From assembly GCA_016124195.1 (NCBI GenBank), contig WGOE01000004.1, positions 62,001 to 126,000 on the forward strand: 64,000 bases of DNA. Reading direction: 5' to 3'. The translations under genes and the position numbers were made by a program. The notes under the pieces are model-generated. The model was not told the origin of the DNA. It made no database searches and saw only the letters and a list, made by a program, of their open reading frames with translations. Shown here piece after piece: positions 21,345 through 31,138 of this stretch (within the stretch, counting starts at the first letter, position 1; the number at the start of each line of letters is the position of its first letter). The DNA is from a bacterium (GTDB lineage: Bacteria; Pseudomonadota; Alphaproteobacteria; Rhodobacterales; Rhodobacteraceae).

Positions 21345-22607
21345 TCAGTTGCCCGCCTTGTCGAGGTCGAAGGCGTCGTGCAGCGCCTGAACCGCAAGTT
21401 CCATGTACTTGCGGTCGATGAGGACCGAGATCTTGATCTCGGAGGTCGTGATCACCTTGATGTTCACATTCTCGGCGGCCAGCGCGGAAAACATCTTGGC
21501 GGCCACACCGGCGTGCGACCGCATCCCGATGCCCACGACCGAGATCTTGGCGACATCGCTGTCGGTGATCAGCTGCGCATAGGCGAATTTGCCGGCGGCC
21601 TGCGCGTCCTCGATCGCCTTCCTCGCCCGGATCACCTGATTGGTCGGGCAGGAAAAGGTCATGTCGGTATAGGCGCGCTTGTCGGTCGGGTCGTCATGCT
21701 CCGAGATGTTCTGCACGATCATGTCGACGTTCACGCCCGCATCGGCCAGGGGCCCGAAGATCGCGGCGGCGATGCCGGGGCGGTCCTCGACCCGGACCAG
21801 GGTCATCTTCGCTTCATCGCGGCTGAAGGCCACGCCAGAGACGACTTTCGATTCCATGATTTCATCCTCGTCGCAGACCAGAGTTCCGGAGTTTTCATCG
21901 GTATCCTCGAACGAGGACAGCACGCGCAGCCGCACCTTGTAGCGCATCGCCAGTTCGACCGACCGGGTTTGCAGGACCTTGGCGCCCAGCGAGGCCAGTT
22001 CCAGCATCTCCTCGAAGGCGATCTTGTCCAGCTTGCGCGCCTTTTCCGACACGCGCGGATCGGTGGTATAGACGCCATCCACATCGGTGTAGATGTCGCA
22101 GCGTTCGGCGCCAAAGGCCGCGGCAAAGGCCACTGCGGTGGTGTCGGACCCGCCGCGCCCCAGCGTGGTGATGCGGCCTTCGGGGCTGACCCCCTGAAAA
22201 CCCGCGACCACGGCGACCTTGAAGCCCTCGGCGAACTTGGCGTCGATATGGTCGCGCGGGATGCTGACAAAGCGGGCCGAGGAATGGGCCGAGGTCGTGT
22301 TGATCGGCACCTGCCAGCCCTGCCAGGACCGCGCCGGCACGCCCATCTCCTGCAGGCGGAGCGCCATGAGGCCGGCGGTCACATTCTCGCCCGAGGCCAC
22401 GACCGCGTCATATTCGCGGGCGTCGTACAGTTTCGAGGTGCCCTCGACCCAGCCCACCAGTTCATTCGTCTTGCCCGACATGGCCGAGACGATGACGATC
22501 ACGTCATAGCCGCGCGCGACCTCTGCCTGCACCTTTTTCGCGGCGTTCTCGATGCGCGACAGGTCCGCGACCGAAGTCCCCCCGAATTTCATCACCAGAA
22601 GTGGCAT
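21345..22607 (-). CDS. lysC: aspartate kinase
   Basis: VMKFGGTSVADLSRIENAAKKV, two C-terminal ACT domains, 420 aa. Confidence 0.96.
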   Translation of the reverse strand: MPLLVMKFGGTSVADLSRIENAAKKVQAEVARGYDVIVIVSAMSGKTNELVGWVEGTSKLYDAREYDAVVASGENVTAGLMALRLQEMGVPARSWQGWQVPINTTSAHSSARFVSIPRDHIDAKFAEGFKVAVVAGFQGVSPEGRITTLGRGGSDTTAVAFAAAFGAERCDIYTDVDGVYTTDPRVSEKARKLDKIAFEEMLELASLGAKVLQTRSVELAMRYKVRLRVLSSFEDTDENSGTLVCDEDEIMESKVVSGVAFSRDEAKMTLVRVEDRPGIAAAIFGPLADAGVNVDMIVQNISEHDDPTDKRAYTDMTFSCPTNQVIRARKAIEDAQAAGKFAYAQLITDSDVAKISVVGIGMRSHAGVAAKMFSALAAENVNIKVITTSEIKISVLIDRKYMELAVQALHDAFDLDKAGN

Positions 22608-22778
22608 GGTCTGCGTCCTTCGCCCCGCCCATTCAAAACCGGCTGCTTCATAGCAGAAGCAAGGGCAGGGGCAAGCGGCGGCCCTTTGCGAATTTACCGT
22701 GACAGTGCAGGCAGCGCTGATCCGGGCGAAGGCCGATGCGGGAGGCCACAGGTTTGCGCCAGATGGCCCCGGCCCGCG

Positions 22779-24044
22779 TCACGACAGGGCGCGCCAGCCG
22801 ATGTCGCCGCGGCAGAAGCCTTCCGGCCAGTCGAGGTGATCCAGCATCGCGTAGGCCCGGTTGCGCGCCTCGGCCAGCGAGGCGCCGCGGGCGGTGATGT
22901 TCAGGACCCGCCCGCCATTGGCAAGGATGCGGCCCTCGCGCTCGACGGTGCCGGCGTGAAAGCACATGTGGCGGCTGTCCTCGGGCAGGCGTTTCAGGCC
23001 GTGGATGACCGAGCCGCGCGCATAGGCGCCCGGATAGCCCCTGGCGGCCATCACCACGGTCAGGGCGTGGTCGTCGGCCCAGTTGACGCGGGCCTCCGCC
23101 AGCCGGCCTTCGACGCAGGCGAGCAGCAGGTCGAGCACCTGCGCCCCGAGCCGCATCATCAGGACCTGACATTCCGGGTCGCCGAAGCGGGCATTGTATT
23201 CGACAAGACGGGCGCGGCCCTCCTTGATCATCAGGCCCGCGTAAAGCACCCCCTGATAGGGCGTGCCGCGCCGGGCCATCTCGCGGATGGTGGGTAGCAC
23301 GATCTCGGCCATGGCCTGGGCCTGCACCGCCTCGGTCAGCACCGGGGCAGGGGAATAGGCGCCCATGCCGCCGGTGTTGGGGCCGGTGTCGCCGTCGAAG
23401 GCGCGCTTGTGGTCCTGGGCGGTTCCGATGGGCAGGGCGTTGATCCCGTCGGTGAGGACGAAGAACGAGGCCTCCTCGCCGGTCATGAACTCTTCGATGA
23501 CGACCTCTGCCCCGGCGGCGCCGAACTCGCCGCCGAACATGTCGTCGATGGCGGCCAGGGCTTCGGCCTCGGTCACGGCCACGATGACGCCCTTGCCCGC
23601 GGCGAGACCATCGGCCTTGACGACGATCGGCGCGCCTTGGGCGCGGATGTGGGCGCGGGCGGCGGCGCTGTCGGTGAAGCGGGCATAGGCGGCGGTGGGC
23701 GCGCCGCAGGCATCGCAGATTTCCTTGGTGAAGGATTTGGAGGCTTCCAGCTTTGCTGCGTCCGCGCTTGGCCCGAAGGTCAGGATGCCCGCCGCGCGCG
23801 CGGCATCGGCCACACCTGCAGCCAGGGGGGCCTCGGGGCCTATGATGACGAAATCCACCGCGTTTTCGGCGCAAAAGGCCACGACCGCGGCACCGTCAAG
23901 GATGTCGATGGCGGCCACTTCGGCCAGTTGGGCGATGCCCGCATTGCCGGGGGCCACGATCAGCCGGTCGGTGCGCGGGTTCTGCTTGACCGCCCAGGCC
24001 AGGCTGTGCTCGCGCCCGCCGCTGCCGAGGATGAGGATATTCAT
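22779..24044 (-). CDS. purD: phosphoribosylamine--glycine ligase
   Basis: MNILILGSGGREHSLAWAVKQNP, ATP-grasp features, YNARFGDPECQVLMMRL. Confidence 0.96.
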   Translation of the reverse strand: MNILILGSGGREHSLAWAVKQNPRTDRLIVAPGNAGIAQLAEVAAIDILDGAAVVAFCAENAVDFVIIGPEAPLAAGVADAARAAGILTFGPSADAAKLEASKSFTKEICDACGAPTAAYARFTDSAAARAHIRAQGAPIVVKADGLAAGKGVIVAVTEAEALAAIDDMFGGEFGAAGAEVVIEEFMTGEEASFFVLTDGINALPIGTAQDHKRAFDGDTGPNTGGMGAYSPAPVLTEAVQAQAMAEIVLPTIREMARRGTPYQGVLYAGLMIKEGRARLVEYNARFGDPECQVLMMRLGAQVLDLLLACVEGRLAEARVNWADDHALTVVMAARGYPGAYARGSVIHGLKRLPEDSRHMCFHAGTVEREGRILANGGRVLNITARGASLAEARNRAYAMLDHLDWPEGFCRGDIGWRALS

Positions 24045-24109
24045 GGCTGCCCCCCGTGTGGCCTATGGATTGAGGCGTCATAGTCGCGGGGCGGTGGGCT
24101 TGCAAGGAA

Positions 24110-24133
24110 GATGGGCAGATTGCCCATCCTACC
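24110..24133 (-). repeat. REP-like palindrome (REP4)
   Basis: GATGGGCAGATTGCCCATCCTACC in the divergent purD/xseA intergenic region. Confidence 0.8.
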
Positions 24134-24248
24134 CCTCGGCCGGCCTTGCGCGCCGGATTGGCCGGGTCGTGGGCCGGCCGCGCTTTACGCCTTCGGCGCG
24201 GGTCATTGCCACATTGCACAGGCCGGCGTTCTTTGGCATCAAGGCTCC

Positions 24249-25817
24249 ATGTCCCTCTTTGAAGATGATGACCCGCCCGCCCGCCCCGGCAATGCGCCCG
24301 ATTATACCGTGTCCGAGCTGTCCGGCGCGGTCAAACGGGTGATCGAGGGGGAATTCGGCCTGATCCGCGTGCGCGGCGAGGTGGGCCGGGTATCGCGCCC
24401 GGCCTCTGGGCATCTGTACTTTGCGCTAAAAGATGACCGCGCCACGCTGGATGCGGTCGCCTGGAAGGGCCAGGTCGCCCGGATGCAGCTGCGCCCGGAA
24501 GAGGGGATGGAGGTCGTGGCCACCGGCCGGATGACGACCTTCCCCGGCCAGTCGAAATACCAGATGATCGTCGAGGACGTGGCGCTGGCCGGCGCCGGCG
24601 CCCTGATGGCGTTGTTGGAAAAGCGCAAGGCCGCGCTGCAGGCCGAGGGGCTGTTCGATGCCGCGCGCAAGAAGCCCATTCCCTATCTGCCCCGGGTGAT
24701 CGGCGTCGTAACCTCGCCCTCGGGTGCGGTGATCCGCGACATCCTGCACCGCCTGCGCGACCGCTTTCCGCGCCATGTGCTGATCTGGCCGGTGGCGGTG
24801 CAGGGGCAGGCCTGCGCCTCCGAGGTCGCGGCGGCGATCCGCGGGTTCAACGCCATAGCGCCGGGCGGTCCTGTCCCACGCCCCGATCTGATCATCGTGG
24901 CGCGGGGCGGCGGCTCGCTCGAGGATCTGTGGGGCTTCAACGAAGAGGCGGTGGTGCGGGCGGCTGCGGCTTCAGTCATCCCCCTGATCTCGGCCGTGGG
25001 GCACGAGACGGATACGACGCTGATCGATTATGCCGCCGACCTGCGCGCACCCACACCGACAGCCGCGGCCGAAATGGCGGTGCCGGTGCGGGCCGATCTT
25101 CTGGCCACGCTGGCCGATCTGGACGCCCGAAAGGCGCGGGCCGCGCGCAACGGGCTGGACCGCCGGCTTCAGCGCCTGCGCGATCTGGCGCGCGCGCTGC
25201 CCCGGCTCGATGCCCTGCTGGCCGCGCCGCGCCAGCGCCACGATACGGCGGCACAGCGCCTGGGCGGCGCGCTGCAACTGGCCACCGCGCGCAAGCGCAG
25301 CCGGTTCGAGGCGCTGGCCGCCCCGCTGCGCCCGGCGCTTCTGGCCGGGCTGATCCAGCGCGGCCAGGAACGGATCGCCCGGCAGGCCGTGGCGCTTGAC
25401 ACCCGCGCCGAGCGCACGCTCGACCGGGCGCGCGCGCTGGCCGACAAATGGGCCTCGCGCCTTGCACCGGCACTGGCCCGCCTGATCGCCTCGGGCGCGC
25501 GCGACATCGCACAGGGGGAGGACCGGCTGGCCCGCCTGGCGCTGCGGCTGGACGCGGCGTCCGCCAAGCGCCTGACCGATCTGTCGAACCGGCTCGACGC
25601 GCTGGACCGCACACGCCTGACGCTCGGCTATACCGAAACGCTGCGGCGCGGCTATGCGGTGATCCGGGGCGATGGCGCCGTGGTCACGACGAGGGCCCAG
25701 GCTGAAAAGGCCACGACCATCGAGATCGAATTCCAGGATGGCCGGCTGACCCCGCGCGCCTCCGCGAAGAAAGCCGCTTCGGCGCAAACCAAACCCTCTC
25801 AGGGCTCGCTCTTCTGA
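24249..25817 (+). CDS. xseA: exodeoxyribonuclease VII large subunit
   Basis: OB-fold start YTVSELSGAVKRVIEGEFGLIRVRGEVGRVSRPASGHLYFALKDD, RGGGSLEDLWGFNEE, GHETDTTLIDYAADLRAPTPTAAAE; true start MSLFEDDD. Confidence 0.96.
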   Translation: MSLFEDDDPPARPGNAPDYTVSELSGAVKRVIEGEFGLIRVRGEVGRVSRPASGHLYFALKDDRATLDAVAWKGQVARMQLRPEEGMEVVATGRMTTFPGQSKYQMIVEDVALAGAGALMALLEKRKAALQAEGLFDAARKKPIPYLPRVIGVVTSPSGAVIRDILHRLRDRFPRHVLIWPVAVQGQACASEVAAAIRGFNAIAPGGPVPRPDLIIVARGGGSLEDLWGFNEEAVVRAAAASVIPLISAVGHETDTTLIDYAADLRAPTPTAAAEMAVPVRADLLATLADLDARKARAARNGLDRRLQRLRDLARALPRLDALLAAPRQRHDTAAQRLGGALQLATARKRSRFEALAAPLRPALLAGLIQRGQERIARQAVALDTRAERTLDRARALADKWASRLAPALARLIASGARDIAQGEDRLARLALRLDAASAKRLTDLSNRLDALDRTRLTLGYTETLRRGYAVIRGDGAVVTTRAQAEKATTIEIEFQDGRLTPRASAKKAASAQTKPSQGSLF

Positions 25818-25904
25818 TCCCGTTCATCCAGGCAAAAATACTCAAGAACGCCCGTGCCACCGGACGGCGGCATCAGACCCGGGCCTGATCTGGCCAGGGG
25901 CCGC

Positions 25905-26351
25905 CTAGACGCCGACCTTCGGCCCCGGGCATTGCATGGGCTGGCTGGTCTGCGCCACTTCGGACAGCGAGGACATGCCACCGCCCATGAACATGGCCAC
26001 CAGACCGCCAGAGCCCAGATAGAACTGCCAGCAACTTTCATCGGGGTTGTCGGTATAGCTGAAGCAGATCTGCGGCCGGTTGTCGGGGCCGACAGTCTCT
26101 TTCCAGGTGCCGTATTCGCAGGGCTGGTCGGTGAAGGCCCAGATCACCTGCCGGCCGGGCAGATATTCCTCTTGCCCCCAGACCTTGCCGCTTTCGGCAT
26201 AGGTCAGGGTCTTGCCGGCGGCATAGGCTTCGAACTCGCTGGCGTTCAAGGGGGTCCCCAGCGCGGAAGTGTCGGGTGGGGCGCCCGCGCCGGGCGGGTC
26301 GGCCAAGGCGGGCAGGGGAAGCAGACTCAGAGCAAGCAGAAAGCGTTTCAT
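25905..26351 (-). CDS. hypothetical secreted protein
   Basis: Signal peptide MKRFLLALSLLPLPALA; four Cys in mature part. Confidence 0.7.
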   Translation of the reverse strand: MKRFLLALSLLPLPALADPPGAGAPPDTSALGTPLNASEFEAYAAGKTLTYAESGKVWGQEEYLPGRQVIWAFTDQPCEYGTWKETVGPDNRPQICFSYTDNPDESCWQFYLGSGGLVAMFMGGGMSSLSEVAQTSQPMQCPGPKVGV

Positions 26352-26387
26352 GGCATCACTTTGCCCAAGGCCGGGGGCAAAAGCCAG

Positions 26388-27416
26388 TCACAGCTTGGCG
26401 ATGCCGACCCGTGCCAGCGCGGGTTTCATCCGCAGCCGCCACAGGGGCGGGTACAGCGCCACAAGGCAGGCGAGCGGCAGGGGCCAGGGCAGAACTGGCG
26501 CGGCCTCTTCCAGCCTCAGGTTCGGAAAGGGCCGCTGCGGGTGGACATGGTGATCCGAGTGGCGCGGCGCGTTCAGCATCAGCGCCGCCGAAAACCAGTG
26601 CGGCGCATTCCAGCTGTGCGCCTGGCCCACGGGCTCCACCCGCCCCGCCGCAACCGCCCGCCTGAGCCCGTAATGCTGCACGTAATCCGACAACAGGACC
26701 TGAGCCCCGAAATGCAGCCCGAAGCCCAGCCAGACCAGAACCCCCGCCACGCCCGCCAGGAGGCCGCCTAGCGCAAGGCCCGCCAGCGCAAGCGCCGCAT
26801 AGGCCGGATAGGGCGTGACCCCGCTGCCGCGCCGCAGGGCACGTTCGGCCACAAGGCCCGCGCGCAGGCTTTCAGGCCAGGCGCGGACCAGGAAGCGGTA
26901 ATAGCCCTCGCCCGCCGCGGCGGTGTTGGGATCGAGCCCGGTTGCCACATGACGGTGATGCACCAGCCGGTGGGCCGAGGCGTGATGCCCGAAAAGCAGC
27001 ACCCCATAGACCGCGACCCCCAGCCCGTGCAGGGCGCGGCCCGGCCGGTGGATCAATTCATGCGCCGCCGGATGCGCCACCTGACCGAACCACAGGCCCC
27101 CGGCCAGAAAGAGGGCGAGGCGCTGGTTCAATGGCATCTCGCCCGGCCCCGCCACGCTGTGCACCAGAACAGGCAAAGCGATCAGGGCGCCGGCCCCCAG
27201 CACAGCCAGCAACAGATCGGCGGCAGGAAACTCGCGGTCTTCGGTCGCCTCATCTCCGGACAGGCGAGGCACCAAGGCATCAACCAGAACCGGGGCCAGC
27301 GTCATCATGGCCAAAGCCGCCCAGACCCAGGCCCCGCCCCACAGGCACGCGAGCCCCAGCACCGCCAGGGGGAGGGTGGTGGCCAGTGTGAAAAGCATCA
27401 TGGGCCTCATCATCAT
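26388..27416 (-). CDS. AlkB-like membrane fatty acid desaturase / alkane 1-monooxygenase family protein
   Basis: His boxes HELIHRPGR, HRLVHHRHVAT, APRHSDHHVHPQRPF plus YVQHYGLRR and multiple TM segments. ORF track (975 aa) runs spuriously into antisense of ftsY. Confidence 0.88.
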   Translation of the reverse strand: MMMRPMMLFTLATTLPLAVLGLACLWGGAWVWAALAMMTLAPVLVDALVPRLSGDEATEDREFPAADLLLAVLGAGALIALPVLVHSVAGPGEMPLNQRLALFLAGGLWFGQVAHPAAHELIHRPGRALHGLGVAVYGVLLFGHHASAHRLVHHRHVATGLDPNTAAAGEGYYRFLVRAWPESLRAGLVAERALRRGSGVTPYPAYAALALAGLALGGLLAGVAGVLVWLGFGLHFGAQVLLSDYVQHYGLRRAVAAGRVEPVGQAHSWNAPHWFSAALMLNAPRHSDHHVHPQRPFPNLRLEEAAPVLPWPLPLACLVALYPPLWRLRMKPALARVGIAKL

Positions 27417-27647
27417 GCCGGATGATTTAGGCCATGCAGTACCCAAGGGGAATGGCAGCCCGGCCGTGGTCCTTGCTTTTTGCGCGCGCCCGGCTTTGGT
27501 CCATGGCGCTTCCGCCCCGCACCTCCGCTCCGCGCTTCCGCCCTGAAATTCCGAACTGCGCGCACCGCCCGCAGGGCCGCGACACGGCCCGCGCTTGCAT
27601 CCGCGCGCCGGCCGGCCTAGGTGAGGGCAAACCAAAGAGGCCCGCGC

Positions 27648-28652
27648 ATGTCCTTCTTCAAGAAGCTGAAAGACAAGCTCTTCCGTTCCTCCGACAAGAT
27701 CGGCGAGGGGCTGGAGGCTTTGGTCTCGGATGACAGCGCGCAGGCGCCCTCGGCCGCCGAACGGCCCGCCGCCGAAAAACCCGGTCTGATCGGCCGCCTT
27801 CTGGGCCGCGAAGAGGGGCGCCGCGTCGTCGATGACGCGATGCTGGAAAGCCTCGAGGAATTGCTGATCCAGTCCGACATGGGCGTCGATACCGCGCTGC
27901 GGGTCACGGCCAACATCGCCGAGGGGCGTCTGGGCAAGCGCATCTCGACCGACGAGCTGAAAGAGGCGCTGGCCGGCGAGATCGCCCGCATCATGGAGCC
28001 GGTGGCGCGCCCCTTGCCGCTTTACCCGCAAAAGCCGCAGGTCGTGCTGGTGGTGGGGGTCAACGGTTCGGGCAAGACGACGACGATCGGCAAACTCGCC
28101 AGCCAGTTCAAGGTGGCGGGCAAATCGGTGGTGATCGCGGCCGGCGACACGTTCCGCGCGGCGGCGGTGGAACAGTTGCAGGTCTGGGGCCAGCGCGCGG
28201 GCGTCCCGGTCCTGACCGCGCCCGAGGGGTCCGACCCCGCAAGCCTCGCCTATGACGCGCTGACCAAGGCGCAGGCCGAGGGCGCCGACCTTCTGATGAT
28301 CGACACCGCAGGCCGCCTGCAGAACCGCGCCGACCTGATGGAGGAACTGGCCAAGATCGTCCGCGTCCTGCGCAAGAAGGACCCGAGTGCCCCGCACAAC
28401 ACCCTGTTGGTGCTGGACGCCACCACCGGGCAGAACGCGCTGACCCAGGTCGAGATCTTTCGCAAGATCGCCGATGTCTCGGGCCTCGTGATGACCAAGC
28501 TTGACGGCACGGCGCGCGGCGGGGTGCTGGTGGCGCTGGCCGACAAGTTCGGCCTGCCGATCCATGCCATCGGCGTGGGCGAGCAGATCGACGACCTCGC
28601 CCCCTTTGACCCGCAGGACTTTGCCAACGCGCTGGTCGGACGCGACGCGTGA
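27648..28652 (+). CDS. ftsY: signal recognition particle receptor FtsY
   Basis: GVNGSGKTTTIGKLASQFK, DTFRAAAVEQL, DTAGRLQNRADLMEEL, TKLDGTARGG; start at MSFFKKLKDKLF. Confidence 0.96.
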   Translation: MSFFKKLKDKLFRSSDKIGEGLEALVSDDSAQAPSAAERPAAEKPGLIGRLLGREEGRRVVDDAMLESLEELLIQSDMGVDTALRVTANIAEGRLGKRISTDELKEALAGEIARIMEPVARPLPLYPQKPQVVLVVGVNGSGKTTTIGKLASQFKVAGKSVVIAAGDTFRAAAVEQLQVWGQRAGVPVLTAPEGSDPASLAYDALTKAQAEGADLLMIDTAGRLQNRADLMEELAKIVRVLRKKDPSAPHNTLLVLDATTGQNALTQVEIFRKIADVSGLVMTKLDGTARGGVLVALADKFGLPIHAIGVGEQIDDLAPFDPQDFANALVGRDA

Positions 28653-28658
28653 TCTGAG

Positions 28659-29558
28659 ATGACCGCCTGGCTTCTGTCCCTGGTCGGCACGCCGGCCGGC
28701 CATCACCTTGCCATCGGTCTGGCGCTGTTGGCGGCGGTGCTGCATGCGCTTTTCGGCGCGCTGCAGAAGGGGCGCGACGATCCCTGGCTGTCGCGCGCCG
28801 CGATCGACGCGAGCTATGGGCTGATGGCACTGCCCTTCGTGCTGTTCGTCGTGCCCTGGCCCGAGCCGCGGATGTGGCCGATCTTTGCCGGAGCCGTCGT
28901 GATCCATGCCGGATATAAAAGCGTGCAGGCCATGACCTATGTGCGCGCGCCCTATACCGTGGTCTATCCGGTGGTACGCGGCACCGGGCCCTTCTTCACC
29001 GTGCTGTTTGCCGGCGCGGTCTTTGGCGAGTATTACGGCACGCTGCAATGGCTGGGCCTTGCGCTCCTGGTTGCGGGGATCTTCGGGCTTGCGGCCCATT
29101 CCCTCTGGCAGTTGGGCGACCGCGCGGCGAGCCTTTTGCCGGCGCTGGGTCTGGCCTTTGTCACGGGCGGCTTCGTGGCGCTTTACACGACCTATGACGC
29201 CTGGGGCATCCGGGCGGCGGCCGACCCTTTCACTTTTCTGGCCTGGTTCTTCCTGCTCGACAGCTTTTTCATTCCGGCACTGACCTGGCGGCGCTGGTCG
29301 GGGCTGCCCGCCCATCGCATCGCCCCTTTGGTCAGGCGCGGCGTTCTGGGGGCGATCGTGGCCTATTTCTCGTTCGGCTCGGTCATGATGGCGACGCGGC
29401 TGGACAACGTGGGCGAGGCTGCGGCCCTGCGCGAAACCTCGACCGTGTTTGCGGCCTTGATCGGCAGGCTGGTTCTGGGCGAGAAGGTGGGGCCGCTGCG
29501 CGGCGCCCTGATGGGATTGATCGCACTGGGTGCGGTCGTGATGGAGGGAACCAGATGA
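28659..29558 (+). CDS. EamA/DMT family transporter
   Basis: About 10 hydrophobic segments; terminal RLVLGEKVGPLRGALMGLIALGAVVM EamA pattern. Confidence 0.85.
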   Translation: MTAWLLSLVGTPAGHHLAIGLALLAAVLHALFGALQKGRDDPWLSRAAIDASYGLMALPFVLFVVPWPEPRMWPIFAGAVVIHAGYKSVQAMTYVRAPYTVVYPVVRGTGPFFTVLFAGAVFGEYYGTLQWLGLALLVAGIFGLAAHSLWQLGDRAASLLPALGLAFVTGGFVALYTTYDAWGIRAAADPFTFLAWFFLLDSFFIPALTWRRWSGLPAHRIAPLVRRGVLGAIVAYFSFGSVMMATRLDNVGEAAALRETSTVFAALIGRLVLGEKVGPLRGALMGLIALGAVVMEGTR

Positions 29559-30193
29559 GCGATCCGAAGGCCAAGGGCCCCGGGACCTATGACAACCGGC
29601 TGAAACTGGCGCTGGAATATGCCCCGCTCGTGCTGTTCATGCTGGGCTACTGGTTTCTCAAGGACAAGAGCCTGACGCTGGGCGGGCAGACCTATTCGGG
29701 GTTCATCGTCTCGACCGCGGTTTTCGTGGTGGTCTTCGTGATCTCGATCTTTGGCCTCTGGCGGCTGACCGGGCGGATCGCGCCGATGCAGATCATCACG
29801 CTGGTCGTGGTGCTGTTCATGGGCGGGCTGACGGTGTGGTTCAACGACCCGCATTTCATCAAGATGAAGCCGACGATCATCTATGTCTTCTTCGCGGCGG
29901 CGCTGGGGGTGGGTCTCTTGCAGGGCAAATCCTATCTGCGGCTGGTGATGGAGGATGCGCTGCCGATGCAGGCCGAGGGCTGGATGATCCTGACGCGGCG
30001 CATCGCGGTGTTCTTTGCCGGCCTTGCCGTCCTGAACGAGATCGTCTGGCGCAATTTCAGCGACGGCACCTGGGTGATGTTCAAGGCGGTCGGGCTGACG
30101 CTGGCCATGTTCCTGTTTCTCTTGACCCAGGCCAGGTTGCTGGAACGCTATGCCACCCAAAATGCGGAGCCCGCCCCGAAAGACAAAGGCTGA
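29555..30193 (+). CDS. inner membrane-spanning protein YciB / septation protein A family (IspZ)
   Basis: LALEYAPLVLFMLGYWF, FNDPHFIKMKPTIIYVFFAAALGVGL, NEIVWRNFSDGTWVMFKAVGL. Confidence 0.9.
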   Translation: MSDPKAKGPGTYDNRLKLALEYAPLVLFMLGYWFLKDKSLTLGGQTYSGFIVSTAVFVVVFVISIFGLWRLTGRIAPMQIITLVVVLFMGGLTVWFNDPHFIKMKPTIIYVFFAAALGVGLLQGKSYLRLVMEDALPMQAEGWMILTRRIAVFFAGLAVLNEIVWRNFSDGTWVMFKAVGLTLAMFLFLLTQARLLERYATQNAEPAPKDKG

Positions 30194-30281
30194 TCGCAAT
30201 TCGGTCACATCTCCGCCTGAATTGCGCGGCAGCCTCAATCCTGAGGTCTGCTGGCGCGGCGCAGTAGGGGGGCACCGGGAC

Positions 30282-30914
30282 ATGCTTGACGAAATCTTCG
30301 TGACGATGCGGGCTTTCGTGGCCCTGTTCCAGCGCGGCGGCCGTCTGCCCTGGACCATCCTGATGCCCTTGCTGGTCATGGGCTTTTCCTGGCCGCTGCT
30401 GCGGGTTGTGCTGCCGTCCGAGCGCGAGGCCTTCATGTTCGCCTTCATGCTCGCCATGGGGCTGCGCTTCGTTCTGGCGGCGGACAGCACGATCCAGCGC
30501 CTGCAAAGCCAGATCTCGGGGCGCACCGCGCTGATCATCCTTCTGCTCCTTGGTCCCGGGGTGCTGGGCCTGCTGATCTATTTCGGCGAGCCGATCTGGT
30601 GCCAGCGCTTCCTGAGCCTTTATTTCCTGATCTATGCCTGCCTCTACCTTCTGGATGTCGTAGATGGCCGCCATGCCATGGTGCGGTATTTCCTGTCGGG
30701 CGAGGGGCCCAAGGGGTCCGAGGCGATGATGGGTCGGGTAATGGCGATCTTTTACCTGACGCTGGTCCTGCTGAATGAAACGCTGATCCGGCAAACCTCG
30801 CTTTCGGTCTGGCTGATCTATTTCGGGCTGCTGCCGATCCTGTCGTGCCGGGTGCAGCTGGCGCTGGTGCGCACGGTCGAGGCCGCCCATGCCAATGGCT
30901 TTGGCCGGTTCTGA
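30282..30914 (+). CDS. hypothetical integral membrane protein
   Basis: Start MLDEIFVTMRAF; multiple TM segments; no family recognised. Confidence 0.65.
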   Translation: MLDEIFVTMRAFVALFQRGGRLPWTILMPLLVMGFSWPLLRVVLPSEREAFMFAFMLAMGLRFVLAADSTIQRLQSQISGRTALIILLLLGPGVLGLLIYFGEPIWCQRFLSLYFLIYACLYLLDVVDGRHAMVRYFLSGEGPKGSEAMMGRVMAIFYLTLVLLNETLIRQTSLSVWLIYFGLLPILSCRVQLALVRTVEAAHANGFGRF

Positions 30915-30926
30915 GGCACAGCTTGC

Positions 30927-30945
30927 GATTTTTCTGCGAAAAATC
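30927..30945. repeat. palindrome GATTTTT-CTGCG-AAAAATC
   Basis: Identical to the 15533 copy. Confidence 0.75.
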
Positions 30946-31138
30946 CGCTTCCGGTCGCCTTTGCGCGGGCCCTGGCGCGGCTTGACCTTGCTGCGTGACA
31001 GCGATAAGCACGGGGCCGTGGCGATTTGTTACCGGATTGCGGGCCACGTTAAACACGCCGCTAAAAAGGTCAGGGCGTCTTCGCGCACCTCCCCCTCCTT
31101 GCCGGTTCCGCAGATCGCGCGCGCTTGGAGACCGGCAG

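Noticed and set aside
24111-24249. Upstream start for xseA (MGRLPILPLG...)
   Set aside because: This segment is the REP element; the canonical XseA N-terminus begins near 24249.
26388-29315. 975-aa minus-strand ORF
   Set aside because: Only the last 343 codons (from 27416) are the AlkB-like gene; the N-terminal part is antisense to ftsY and the EamA transporter.
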